Assembly: GCF_004349055.1 (NCBI RefSeq)
Contig: NZ_SMKX01000016.1
Span: 1-64,000, forward strand
Length of the DNA stretch: 64,000 nt
Source of the DNA: Kribbella antibiotica
Lineage (GTDB): Bacteria > Actinomycetota > Actinomycetes > Propionibacteriales > Kribbellaceae
Direction of reading: 5' to 3'
The notes beneath the pieces are model-generated. The model saw nothing but the letters and a program-made list of their open reading frames with translations. It searched no databases and had not been told where the DNA came from. Every line of letters starts with the position of its first letter. The first letter of the stretch is position 1. Shown piece after piece: positions 1 through 7,394 of this stretch. The translations under genes were made by a program, and so were the position numbers.

Positions 1-805
1 GGATTTGCGGGTGGGGCGGTTGGTGGGGTTGTCGGCGTCCTCCATCTGCATCTACTGGGCTGGGATGGCGTTGAACGACTGGGCTGATCGCGAGCTTGAT
101 GCGGTGGAGCGGCCGGAGCGGCCGATTCCATCGGGGCGGGTTTCGGCGCAGACTGCGTTCAACGTGGCGGCGGGATTGACCGCGGGTGGGCTGGTGTTGT
201 CGGCCATTAGTGGTGGGCGGTCGGCGCTGGTGACATCTACTGCGCTGGCGGCGACTGCTTGGACTTATGACGTGGTCGCGAAGAACACGGTGGCAGGGCC
301 GGCGGTGATGGCGTCGGCGCGGGCGATCGACGTACTGGTGGGGGCCGGCGATCAGCGGCGACGGGCATTGGCGCCGGCGCTCGCTGTTGGCGCGCACATC
401 TTGGGTGTCACCACGTTGTCGCGGGGTGAGGTGCATGGCGGTACGCCGATTCCTGCGCGGCTGAGCCTGGCGGTGAGCGCCGCGCTGACAGCAAGCGCTG
501 CCGGCCGACGAGCGAGCTCAGCAAGAAGCTCGGGGTGGAGCCCGACGCGGCGGACAACGGTCAGCGAGGTGACGACGGCTGCGCTCGCAGGATGGTTCGC
601 CCGATCCGTCGTACCGGCGCAGGCGGCCGCTGCGAAAGAGCCTGATGCCAAGCACATCCGGACAGCCGTGGGTGCAGGGATTCACGGGCTCGTGCCGTTG
701 CAGGCGGCGTGGGTTTCGCGAGCAGGAGCTCCGAAACTCGGGGCCGGACTGGCGTTGGCGTTTCCGTTGGTGAAGGCATTGGCGAAGAAGGTGTCGTCGA
801 CATGA
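1..805 (+). CDS. eboC: EboC-like UbiA-family prenyltransferase (5' end outside window)
   Basis: Membrane prenyltransferase of the UbiA superfamily, most like EboC of ebo metabolite-trafficking operons. The frame is open to the first base of the window, so the N-terminus is missing; about 266 residues remain. Visible are the first Asp-rich motif (NDWADRELD) and a second Asp region (ARAIDVLVGAG), which in the family bind Mg2+ and prenyl diphosphate. Hydrophobic stretches between them fit membrane helices. The C-terminal part with GAGIHGLVPLQAAW resembles the end of EboC proteins. Its stop overlaps the ATG of the next gene (ATGA), so it is translationally coupled to the operon. The true substrate is unknown. 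An eboD-like cyclase gene, normal for ebo loci, is not in the window and may lie upstream. Confidence 0.8.
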   Translation, partial: DLRVGRLVGLSASSICIYWAGMALNDWADRELDAVERPERPIPSGRVSAQTAFNVAAGLTAGGLVLSAISGGRSALVTSTALAATAWTYDVVAKNTVAGPAVMASARAIDVLVGAGDQRRRALAPALAVGAHILGVTTLSRGEVHGGTPIPARLSLAVSAALTASAAGRRASSARSSGWSPTRRTTVSEVTTAALAGWFARSVVPAQAAAAKEPDAKHIRTAVGAGIHGLVPLQAAWVSRAGAPKLGAGLALAFPLVKALAKKVSST

Positions 806-1641
806 GGCTTGGTTATGGGACCAACGGGTTCGCGAACCACCGGTTGCCGGAAGCGCTCGCCGTGATCGCCGACCTCGGGTACGACGGGGTCGCGCTGACC
901 CTCGATCACAACCATCTCGACCCGTTCGCGCCCGGTCTGCGTGAGCGCACCGCTGAGGTCGGGCGGCTCCTGGAGCGGCACAAACTGAGCGTGGTGATCG
1001 AGACCGGCGCTCGCTACATCCTCGACCCGTTCCGCAAGCATGCGCCGACCTTGCTGCACACCGACGGCGCCGAACAGCGGATCGACCTGTTGCAGCGGGC
1101 GATCCAGATCTCGGCCGATCTCGGCGCCGAGGCGGTCTCGTTCTGGTCCGGCATCCTCCCGCCCGACGTGGAACCAACCGTTGGCTGGCAACGGCTCGTT
1201 GCCGGTTGCGAACGATTGGCCGCGTACGCCGCCGACCGCGGAGTGCGGCTCGGATTCGAACCGGAACCCGGCATGCTCGTCGACGACCTGGCCGGTTATC
1301 TCAAGCTGCGGGCCGAGGTCGGCAGCGACGCGCTCGGGCTCACGCTCGACATCGGCCACCTGGTCTGCAACGAGTCGCGGACACCACCGGACTGCATCCG
1401 CACCGGAGCGCCGTACCTGGTGAATGTGCAGATCGACGACATGGTTCAAGGCGTTCACGAACATCTTGAGTTCGGGACCGGCGAGGTCGACTTCCCACCG
1501 GTGTTCGAGGCCCTGCGGCAAGTGCAGTACACCGGTCTCGTCGCCGTCGAACTCCCCCGGCACTCACACGCCGCGCCAACCATCGCGCGCGACTCCCTAA
1601 CCTTCCTTAAAAAAGCACAGCTGCGCGAGGCCCAACGATGA
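802..1641 (+). CDS. Sugar phosphate isomerase/epimerase-like TIM barrel in ebo operon
   Basis: A 279-residue protein of the xylose isomerase-like TIM-barrel superfamily (AP endonuclease 2 fold). I start it at the ATG overlapping the eboC stop, giving MRLGYGTNGF; an upstream in-frame extension would run inside eboC and is unlikely. Motifs expected for metal-binding barrel strands are visible: GFEPEPG (Glu), LTLDIGH (Asp and His), and the C-terminal VAVELPRHSH. It shares the EPEPG and LD-x-x-H patterns with EboE further down the operon, so the two are probably paralogues. The substrate is not known for these operon members. It overlaps eboA by four bases, indicating one transcript. Confidence 0.8.
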   Translation: MRLGYGTNGFANHRLPEALAVIADLGYDGVALTLDHNHLDPFAPGLRERTAEVGRLLERHKLSVVIETGARYILDPFRKHAPTLLHTDGAEQRIDLLQRAIQISADLGAEAVSFWSGILPPDVEPTVGWQRLVAGCERLAAYAADRGVRLGFEPEPGMLVDDLAGYLKLRAEVGSDALGLTLDIGHLVCNESRTPPDCIRTGAPYLVNVQIDDMVQGVHEHLEFGTGEVDFPPVFEALRQVQYTGLVAVELPRHSHAAPTIARDSLTFLKKAQLREAQR

Positions 1642-2180
1642 GGGCCGCCGACCTTCCCGTTGACGTCTCCGCCCTCCGCGACCGGCCGCTGGCCGAGGTG
1701 TTTCCGGCCGTCGGCCGGATCGTCGGTCGCGAACCGCTCGGCAACGGCTGGACCACCGACGAGGCCGCCCGCGCTGTGCTACTAGCTACTGCAAGCGCCC
1801 TGGAGATCACCGAGATCTATCGGTACGGCGACGCTGCCGAGAAACGTGCTGTCCTCAAGGCGCTCGCCTTGGACGAGGTCGCCACCACCATGAGCGCACA
1901 GGGTGTTGACCTCCTGGACGACGCGATCCGCACCAATGATCCGAGGCTCATCACCGCCGCCCTCGGGTCGCCGTACGCCACCGAGAAGTTGCTGCCAGCA
2001 ACCTTTCGGCAGGCGGTCCTGAAATGTGTCTTCTCCGGAATCCCGCTGGCCGAGGTCGACGGCCTGCCGCACCGGGCCGACGCCGAACTGATTCGGATGA
2101 TGTCCGATTTCGCGGCCGAGAGGAGGGCCGCCGGCCGCGCCGTACCCGCCGATCTCACGCCGTACCTGACCGAGAGGTAA
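1638..2180 (+). CDS. eboA: EboA domain protein
   Basis: A 180-residue mostly helical, soluble protein that matches EboA, the marker protein of ebo operons. Recognisable family segments are the stretch around IYRYGDAAEKRAVLKAL, TNDPRLITAALG and QAVLKCVFSGIPL, plus the C-terminal DFAAERRAAGR. No catalytic motif is visible and the molecular role of EboA is unknown. In cyanobacteria the ebo genes are needed to move a scytonemin precursor to the periplasm; the job in actinomycetes is not established. The ATG overlaps the previous stop (ATGA), and the gene lies between the TIM-barrel gene and eboB. Confidence 0.85.
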   Translation: MRAADLPVDVSALRDRPLAEVFPAVGRIVGREPLGNGWTTDEAARAVLLATASALEITEIYRYGDAAEKRAVLKALALDEVATTMSAQGVDLLDDAIRTNDPRLITAALGSPYATEKLLPATFRQAVLKCVFSGIPLAEVDGLPHRADAELIRMMSDFAAERRAAGRAVPADLTPYLTER

Positions 2181-2188
2181 CTGGACCG

Positions 2189-3040
2189 ATGCGCATCTTC
2201 GACCCGCATATCCATATGACGTCCCGGACCACCGACGACTACGCGGCGATGGCCGCGCACGGTGTCCAGGCGGTGGTCGAGCCGGCCTTCTGGCTCGGTC
2301 AGCCGCGGACCAGCGCCGCCGCGTTCGTCGACTATTTCGACGGGCTGATCGGCTGGGAGCCGTTCCGCGCTTCGCAGTACGGGATCAAGCATCACTGCAC
2401 GATCGCCCTGAACCCGAAAGAGGCGAACGACCCGCGCTGCCGCGAGATCCTCGAGGTACTGCCGCGGTATCTGGCCAAGGACGGGGTGGTCGCCGTCGGC
2501 GAGGTCGGGTACGACTCGATGACACCGGCCGAGGACGAGGTGTTCGCGCAGCAGTTGGAGCTCGCGGTCCGGTTCGGGCTGCCCGCGCTCGTGCACACGC
2601 CGCACCGCGACAAAGCCGCCGGTACGACGCGAACGCTCGACGTCGTGCGCGAATCGGGGATCGCCCCGTCGTATGTCGTGGTCGATCACCTGAACGAGGT
2701 CACCGTCGAGGAGGTCGCGAACTCGGGATGCTGGATGGGCTTCTCGATCTACCCGGACACCAAGATGGACCCGGACCGGATGGTCGCGATCCTGCAGCGC
2801 TTCGGGACCGAGCGGATCCTGGTGAACTCGGCTGCAGACTGGGGTCGCTCCGATCCGTTGCGGACGTACGCGACCGGCCAGGCGATGCTCGCCGCGGGTT
2901 TCACCGACGACGACGTCGACAAGGTGCTGTGGCAGAACCCGGTCGAATTCTACGGACAGTCCGGGCGGCTCGATCTGAGCTCGGTCGAGCCGGCCGAAAC
3001 GTACGCCGGGAACTCGATTCTGCGGGGAGCCAGGGCATGA
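2189..3040 (+). CDS. eboB: EboB, TatD-like metal-dependent hydrolase
   Basis: A 283-residue TatD-family hydrolase. The ATG eight bases after the eboA stop gives MRIFDPHIHM, placing the metal-binding HxH pair at His7 and His9. Further family ligands are visible: the Glu in VGEVGYD, His in LVHTPHRDK, His in VVVDHLNE and Asp in NSAADWG, as expected for a two-metal amidohydrolase site. TatD members include nucleases and other hydrolases, but EboB is assigned by context to the ebo pathway rather than to DNA repair. The stop overlaps the eboE ATG. The substrate is unknown. Confidence 0.85.
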   Translation: MRIFDPHIHMTSRTTDDYAAMAAHGVQAVVEPAFWLGQPRTSAAAFVDYFDGLIGWEPFRASQYGIKHHCTIALNPKEANDPRCREILEVLPRYLAKDGVVAVGEVGYDSMTPAEDEVFAQQLELAVRFGLPALVHTPHRDKAAGTTRTLDVVRESGIAPSYVVVDHLNEVTVEEVANSGCWMGFSIYPDTKMDPDRMVAILQRFGTERILVNSAADWGRSDPLRTYATGQAMLAAGFTDDDVDKVLWQNPVEFYGQSGRLDLSSVEPAETYAGNSILRGARA

Positions 3041-4182
3041 GGTTTCGGCATCCGGACGGTTCGCTCGTCCATCTCGCGTACTGCACGAACGTTCACCCGG
3101 CCGAGGATCTCGACGGCGTGATCGCGCAACTCGACGGCTGTTCCGCGCTGGTGCGGAAGGAGCTCGACGTACCGGTTCTCGGGGTGGGGCTGTGGCTCGC
3201 GCATCAACTGGCCGATCAGCTCGCGAACTCCGAGGACGCGCTGGAGCGGCTGCAACAGGCACTCCGAAGGAACGGGCTGGAGGTCGTGACCCTGAACGGC
3301 TTCCCGTACGCCGGGTTCCACGACGAGGTGGTTGGCAAGAAGGTCTATCTGCCGGACTGGACTCAGCCCGAACGACTCCACTACACGCGCAACCTGGTCG
3401 ACGTACTGGCTCAGCTGCTTCCGCCGGATGCGGCGTACGGGTCGATCTCGACGCTGCCGCTGGCTTGGCGAACGCCGTGGACTGGTGAGCAGGACACGCG
3501 GGCGCGAGCGGCGGTGAGCCGACTGGAGATGCATCTCGCGCGGGTTGAGGAGTCGACCGGTCGCCAGATCCGCGTCGCGTTCGAACCCGAGCCGGGCTGC
3601 GTGATCGAGCTGGTGCCGCAGGGCGCGGAATGGCTCGCCCCGTACGGCGCGGATGGGCGGATCGGGTTGTGTCTCGACACGTGTCATCTCGCGGTGCAGT
3701 TCGAGGAACCGGCAGCGGCTTTCGCGGTGCTGGATCGCTTTGGGGTGCCTGTCGTGAAGAGTCAGGTGTCGGCTGCGTTGCATGTGGCCGACCCGGGTGA
3801 TGCTGAGGCTCGCCGGTTGCTGGCTGAGTTTGCTGAGCCGAAGTTCCTGCATCAGACGCGGGAGCGCGGTGGGGCGGGAATCGACAATCTGGATGCGCTC
3901 GATCAGCTCGCCGGGAGCGACGCTTGGCGGGTGCATTTCCATGTGCCGGTGCATGCTGCGCCGCGACCGCCGTTGAGCAGCACAACCGACGTACTGGAGG
4001 AATCGCTCGGCTATCTCGTGGGCGGAGCGCATCCTCGCACTCAGCATTTGGAGTCGGAGACCTACACGTGGTCCGTGCTCCCGTCGTCGCCGCGTGACAC
4101 TGCTGAGCTCGCGGAGGGTATCGCCGGTGAGCTGGCGTGGTTGCGCTCTCGCATCGTTGCTCTAGGTCTGGAGGCCTTATGA
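3037..4182 (+). CDS. eboE: EboE, xylose isomerase-like metabolite traffic protein
   Basis: A 381-residue TIM-barrel protein with the features of EboE. It opens with MRFRHPDGSLVHLAYCTNVHPAEDL, a typical EboE N-terminus. Metal-site segments include AFEPEPGC and CLDTCHLAVQFE. The protein is longer than the isomerase-like gene at 802-1641 and shares its EPEPG and LD-x-x-H motifs, suggesting duplication or two related steps. Both ends overlap the neighbouring genes by four bases (ATGA). The reaction is not known for this family. It is probably cytosolic, as there is no signal peptide or membrane segment. Confidence 0.85.
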   Translation: MRFRHPDGSLVHLAYCTNVHPAEDLDGVIAQLDGCSALVRKELDVPVLGVGLWLAHQLADQLANSEDALERLQQALRRNGLEVVTLNGFPYAGFHDEVVGKKVYLPDWTQPERLHYTRNLVDVLAQLLPPDAAYGSISTLPLAWRTPWTGEQDTRARAAVSRLEMHLARVEESTGRQIRVAFEPEPGCVIELVPQGAEWLAPYGADGRIGLCLDTCHLAVQFEEPAAAFAVLDRFGVPVVKSQVSAALHVADPGDAEARRLLAEFAEPKFLHQTRERGGAGIDNLDALDQLAGSDAWRVHFHVPVHAAPRPPLSSTTDVLEESLGYLVGGAHPRTQHLESETYTWSVLPSSPRDTAELAEGIAGELAWLRSRIVALGLEAL

Positions 4183-5546
4183 CCCGGCAAGTGGTTGTGA
4201 TCGATGTCGTCGGGCTGACGCCGCGGTTGCTGCGGAAGATGCCGAGACTGCGATCGTTGCCGTTGACAAGGAATCTGGGGACGGTCCTGCCGGCGGTGAC
4301 GTGTTCGGCGCAGGCGACGTTCCTGACCGGCACGCTGCCTTCCGAGCACGGAATTGTGGGCAACGGCTGGTACTTCCGGGATCTCGGTGAGGTCCTCCTG
4401 TGGCGGCAGCACAACCGGTTGATCCAGGGCGACAAGGTCTGGGACGTCGCCCGCCGCAGCGACCCGTCGTACAAGGTCGCGAACGTCTGCTGGTGGTATG
4501 CGATGGGCGCGGAGACCGACCTGCTGGTGACGCCGCGGCCGATCTACTACGCGGATGGACGCAAGGCGCCGGACGCCTACACGCGGCCGGTCTCGTTGCA
4601 TGATCGGCTGGTTGGGAAGCTCGGTGATTTCCCGCTGTTCAACTACTGGGGGCCGACTGCGAGCATCAAGTCGAGCCAGTGGATCGTTGATGCGGCGCGC
4701 GACATCCTCGCCACGGATTCGCCGGATCTGCTGCTGACGTATGTGCCGCACCTGGACTACGACCTGCAGCGGTACGGCGCTTCGTCGGTCGAGGCAACAC
4801 GGGCCGCGATCGAACTGGACGCCGTACTGGCGCCGCTGCTCGACGATGCCGAGGCTCGGGGCGCGACGGTCGTCGTACTGTCGGAGTACGGGATCACGGA
4901 TGTCAGCCGGCCGGTCGACGTGAACCGGATGCTGCGTCGCGAGGGTCTTCTTGAGGTGCACACCCAGGACGGCATGGAGTACCTGGACCCCTGGGCGTCG
5001 CGAGCCTTCGCCGTCGCGGACCACCAGATCGCCCACGTGTATGTTCGCGATCCTGCTGATGTGGATGCCGTGGCGAAGCTGTTGACCAGCCTCCCCGGAG
5101 TCGCCGAAGTACTAGATGCCGAAGGCAAGAAACGTCACGGCCTCGACCACGAACGCGCCGGCGAACTGGTCGTCGTCGCCGACCCTGACGCCTGGTTCAC
5201 CTACTACTACTGGCTCGACGACGCCAACGCCCCCGACTTCGCCCGCGCCGTAGAGATCCACCGCAAACCCGGCTACGACCCGGCGGAACTCTTCTTCGAC
5301 CCGGCCGACCCGCTCGTCAAACCCCGAGCCGCCTCCTATCTCCTCCGCAAGAAACTCGGCTTCCGCTACACCATGCAAGTGGTCCCGCTCGACCCCTCAC
5401 CCGTCCGAGGCTCCCACGGCCGCCTCCCCGCCAACCCCGAAGACGGCCCCGTCTTCCTCAGCACCGACCCCGACCTAGCCCCCGAAGGTCTCATCGCGGC
5501 CACCGCCGTCCGAGACCTGATCCTCAAAGCCGCCGGACTGGCCTGA
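4179..5546 (+). CDS. eboF: EboF-like alkaline phosphatase superfamily phosphodiesterase
   Basis: A 455-residue protein of the type I phosphodiesterase/nucleotide pyrophosphatase branch of the alkaline phosphatase superfamily. Asp9 (VVVIDVVG) and the nucleophile Thr41 (in AVTCSAQATFLTG) fit the first metal site. The PHLDYDLQRYG, SEYG and VADHQIAHV segments give the remaining Asp and His ligands, with SEYG in place of the more common SDHG. No signal peptide is visible, so the enzyme appears cytosolic. It is the last gene of the ebo operon and overlaps eboE by four bases. The natural substrate is not established. Confidence 0.85.
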   Translation: MTRQVVVIDVVGLTPRLLRKMPRLRSLPLTRNLGTVLPAVTCSAQATFLTGTLPSEHGIVGNGWYFRDLGEVLLWRQHNRLIQGDKVWDVARRSDPSYKVANVCWWYAMGAETDLLVTPRPIYYADGRKAPDAYTRPVSLHDRLVGKLGDFPLFNYWGPTASIKSSQWIVDAARDILATDSPDLLLTYVPHLDYDLQRYGASSVEATRAAIELDAVLAPLLDDAEARGATVVVLSEYGITDVSRPVDVNRMLRREGLLEVHTQDGMEYLDPWASRAFAVADHQIAHVYVRDPADVDAVAKLLTSLPGVAEVLDAEGKKRHGLDHERAGELVVVADPDAWFTYYYWLDDANAPDFARAVEIHRKPGYDPAELFFDPADPLVKPRAASYLLRKKLGFRYTMQVVPLDPSPVRGSHGRLPANPEDGPVFLSTDPDLAPEGLIAATAVRDLILKAAGLA

Positions 5547-5560
5547 GGCAGCAGCCACGC

Positions 5561-5687
5561 TTTGAGCACGGGTCAGCCATTTTTCGGCCCGCATGGTGAC
5601 TGAGCGGTGCTCAAGGCCGCGCGCCCGGGGCGCTTTGAGCACGGGTCAGGCATTTCTCGGGCGGCTGGTGACTGACCCGTGCTCAAG
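5561..5687. repeat. Two tandem palindromic intergenic repeats
   Basis: Two copies of a 54-55 base element, at 5561-5615 and 5634-5687. Each begins with TTTGAGCACGGGTCAG and ends with a reverse-complementary arm (CTGACCCGTGCTCAA in copy 2, slightly degenerate in copy 1), so each can form a stem of about 15 bp around a 20-25 base loop. Copy 2 is a perfect 15-bp inverted repeat; copy 1 carries changes in its right arm. The element lies between eboF and the next plus-strand gene. It could act as a transcript stabiliser or terminator, or be a REP-like element dispersed in the genome. Confidence 0.75.
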
Positions 5688-5733
5688 GGTGACCGGGGAC
5701 GAAACTGTCCGCGGCGCCTGCGACGCTGCCCAG

Positions 5734-6054
5734 GTGACCAACACCAGCAAGCTCGTCCGCGACCGCATCCCCGAAATCGTCCGCTCCCACGGCGAAGACC
5801 CCACCTACTACCAAGCCGACCCCGCCGAATACCGCAACCGCCTCCGCGCCAAGCTCACCGAAGAAGTCACCGAGTTCCTCGCCGCCACCGACGACGACGC
5901 CGTCGAAGAACTCGCCGACATCCTCGAGGTGGTCTACGCGCTGGCCGCCGATCTCGGCACCGCCCAACCCGAGTTGGACGAGGCTCGGCGTCAGAAGGCG
6001 ACCACGAACGGCGCCTTCGCACACCGCATCATCTGGACCGGCACGCGCGGCTGA
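5734..6054 (+). CDS. MazG-like NTP pyrophosphohydrolase / phosphoribosyl-ATP pyrophosphohydrolase-like protein
   Basis: A 106-residue all-alpha NTP pyrophosphohydrolase domain protein. I choose the GTG at 5734, giving MTNTSKLVRDRIPEIV, because homologues begin just before the VRDRIPE motif; a longer in-frame extension would translate through the palindromic repeats. The Mg2+-binding signature is present as EExxE (LTEEVTEFL) and ExxD (EELADILEVV). Such small enzymes hydrolyse nucleoside triphosphates to monophosphate and pyrophosphate, often to clear non-canonical nucleotides. The exact substrate cannot be read from the sequence. It is followed at once by a strong hairpin and faces a convergent gene. 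Confidence 0.8.
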   Translation: MTNTSKLVRDRIPEIVRSHGEDPTYYQADPAEYRNRLRAKLTEEVTEFLAATDDDAVEELADILEVVYALAADLGTAQPELDEARRQKATTNGAFAHRIIWTGTRG

Positions 6055-6090
6055 ACCGAGCCCACGGCCGCCAAGGACGTGGGCTCGGTT
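6054..6090 (+). terminator. Rho-independent-like hairpin
   Basis: A perfect 13-bp inverted repeat, AACCGAGCCCACG (6054-6066) and CGTGGGCTCGGTT (6078-6090), with an 11-base loop, starts at the last base of the NTP pyrophosphohydrolase stop codon. It is followed by a pyrimidine-rich TTCCTTCC rather than a pure T tract. Its position between two convergent genes suggests a terminator, possibly working in both directions. Confidence 0.8.
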
Positions 6091-6117
6091 CCTTCCATCA
6101 GGAGATGGAGACAGGGG

Positions 6118-7182
6118 TCAGAGGATGGAGTTGGCGCTGATGGTGAAGCCGGTGTTGACCGGGGCGCCGGCGTTGGTGAAGCAGTTGACGTCGCGGACGA
6201 CGAGGTCGGGGCCGGACGACATGTTGAACCAGAACGTGTTCATTCCACAGAAGTTGGAGTTCGAACCGTAGGCCGTGACCTGGACGGTGTTCTGGGTGTA
6301 GGCGATTCTCGGGAAGGTCACCAGGGACAGCCCGGTGCCGGCCGCAAGGATGGTGTTGGCGCCGAGGCCCATGACCGAGTTCAGGTTGGTCGAGGGCGGT
6401 CCGGCCGGCGGCTGGTTGAGGAAGTAGCCGTAGTACTTCGGCGGGATGGCCGCGCCGTACAGGGAGACCTTGTACTGGTAGGTCACCGTGAAGCGGGTGT
6501 TCAGCAGGGCGCCGGCGCCGTTGAAGCAGAGCACGTTGACGTCCTGGCCACCGCCGCTGGAGACCCAGTTGCGGATCTTGCAACGGGCTCCTTGCTGCGG
6601 GTTGACCGCGGTCACCTGCAGGCTGCCGTCGAGAGTTCCACCGGCCACCAGGCCCGGGAACTTCACCTGGTACTGCCCGACCCCGAGGTTGGTCGAGGTG
6701 TTGGGGGCACCGGCCGAGTTGTACTGGCTGATGATCCCACCGCCGGCAGGCGAGTCGACGTACCCGTACGGGCCGGGGGCCGGCCCACCGGAAGCGCGGA
6801 CGAAGAAGACGCTGAAGCTCGAGACATCCAGTGAGCCACCCGCTCGGTAGCAGGCGACGTTGATGATCTCGTCGGGACCGGACTGGCCCCAGTTCTCTGC
6901 CTGACACCAGTGCGGCGCGTTGTTGATCGCCGTCACGTGGACGACGCCCTGCGGCGCGCCCTGGCCGACCAGTTTGACCTGGTAGCGACCGAACGACGTC
7001 GGGACGACCGAACTACCGGCCGGCCAGGTCCCGGTCGGGATGACGGCGGCGGCCGGGTCGTTCCACAGCGCCCAGCCCTTGCGGTCCGGGACCGCGGCGT
7101 CGGCAGGTGTTACAGCAACGAGGAAACCCGCCAGCATCAACAGACTTGCTGCGAAGCGGGCGGGCAAAGACAGTCGTGGCAT
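6118..7182 (-). CDS. Secreted protein with three tandem about 100-residue repeats
   Basis: A 354-residue protein of unknown function, probably exported. The start at 7182 (MPRLSLPARFAAS) is favoured over upstream in-frame starts because it begins a classic signal peptide (basic start, hydrophobic core, ending near ADAA at residue 30) and is preceded by a strong AAAGGGGGGA ribosome site. The mature part holds three repeats of the same plan: a GxYxVxF-like strand, a VQVTA-like strand, a Cys, an aromatic residue, then V-x-C and a conserved NTxFTV-like end. Each repeat carries two cysteines, likely forming one disulfide. No catalytic motif is recognised; a beta-sandwich surface or binding role is only a guess. 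Confidence 0.75.
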   Translation of the reverse strand: MPRLSLPARFAASLLMLAGFLVAVTPADAAVPDRKGWALWNDPAAAVIPTGTWPAGSSVVPTSFGRYQVKLVGQGAPQGVVHVTAINNAPHWCQAENWGQSGPDEIINVACYRAGGSLDVSSFSVFFVRASGGPAPGPYGYVDSPAGGGIISQYNSAGAPNTSTNLGVGQYQVKFPGLVAGGTLDGSLQVTAVNPQQGARCKIRNWVSSGGGQDVNVLCFNGAGALLNTRFTVTYQYKVSLYGAAIPPKYYGYFLNQPPAGPPSTNLNSVMGLGANTILAAGTGLSLVTFPRIAYTQNTVQVTAYGSNSNFCGMNTFWFNMSSGPDLVVRDVNCFTNAGAPVNTGFTISANSIL

Positions 7183-7394
7183 CGGATTCCCCCCTTTAAG
7201 GAAAATGGCTAGCCGGAAAAATAGTTTCCGATTACTGGGGGAATGCAAGCATGCACACTCAGCATTGAGCAAGAGCCCAATGTCAGGAATTGTTCCCGCA
7301 AAACGCTTGTTTGCGGAATTCAAGAATGCAGCACAAAATCACCCGGCCACCACCGGCTTGATTGTCGGAGTCGCGAGCCGGCCGCGGTGATACA
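7183..7394 (-). promoter_or_regulatory. Intergenic region upstream of the secreted protein, with palindromes
   Basis: About 210 bases, AT-richer than its surroundings, upstream of the secreted-protein gene. It holds a perfect inverted repeat CCGCAAA-7-TTTGCGG at 7296-7316, flanked on both sides by AATT-containing arms, and a shorter CGGAAA-5-TTTCCG at 7214-7230 close to the ribosome site. These are candidate operator or attenuator sites. No confident -35/-10 pair was identified. Confidence 0.4.

Noticed and set aside
1817-4474. An 885-codon open frame on the minus strand opposite the ebo genes
   Set aside because: It is antisense to four well-recognised, overlapping genes, its product is low-complexity Arg/Pro/Ser-rich, and long antisense frames are common at this GC content.
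5593-5733. A 47-residue N-terminal extension of the NTP pyrophosphohydrolase
   Set aside because: It would translate through the palindromic repeats and lacks family similarity; the VRDRIPE motif begins right after the GTG at 5734.
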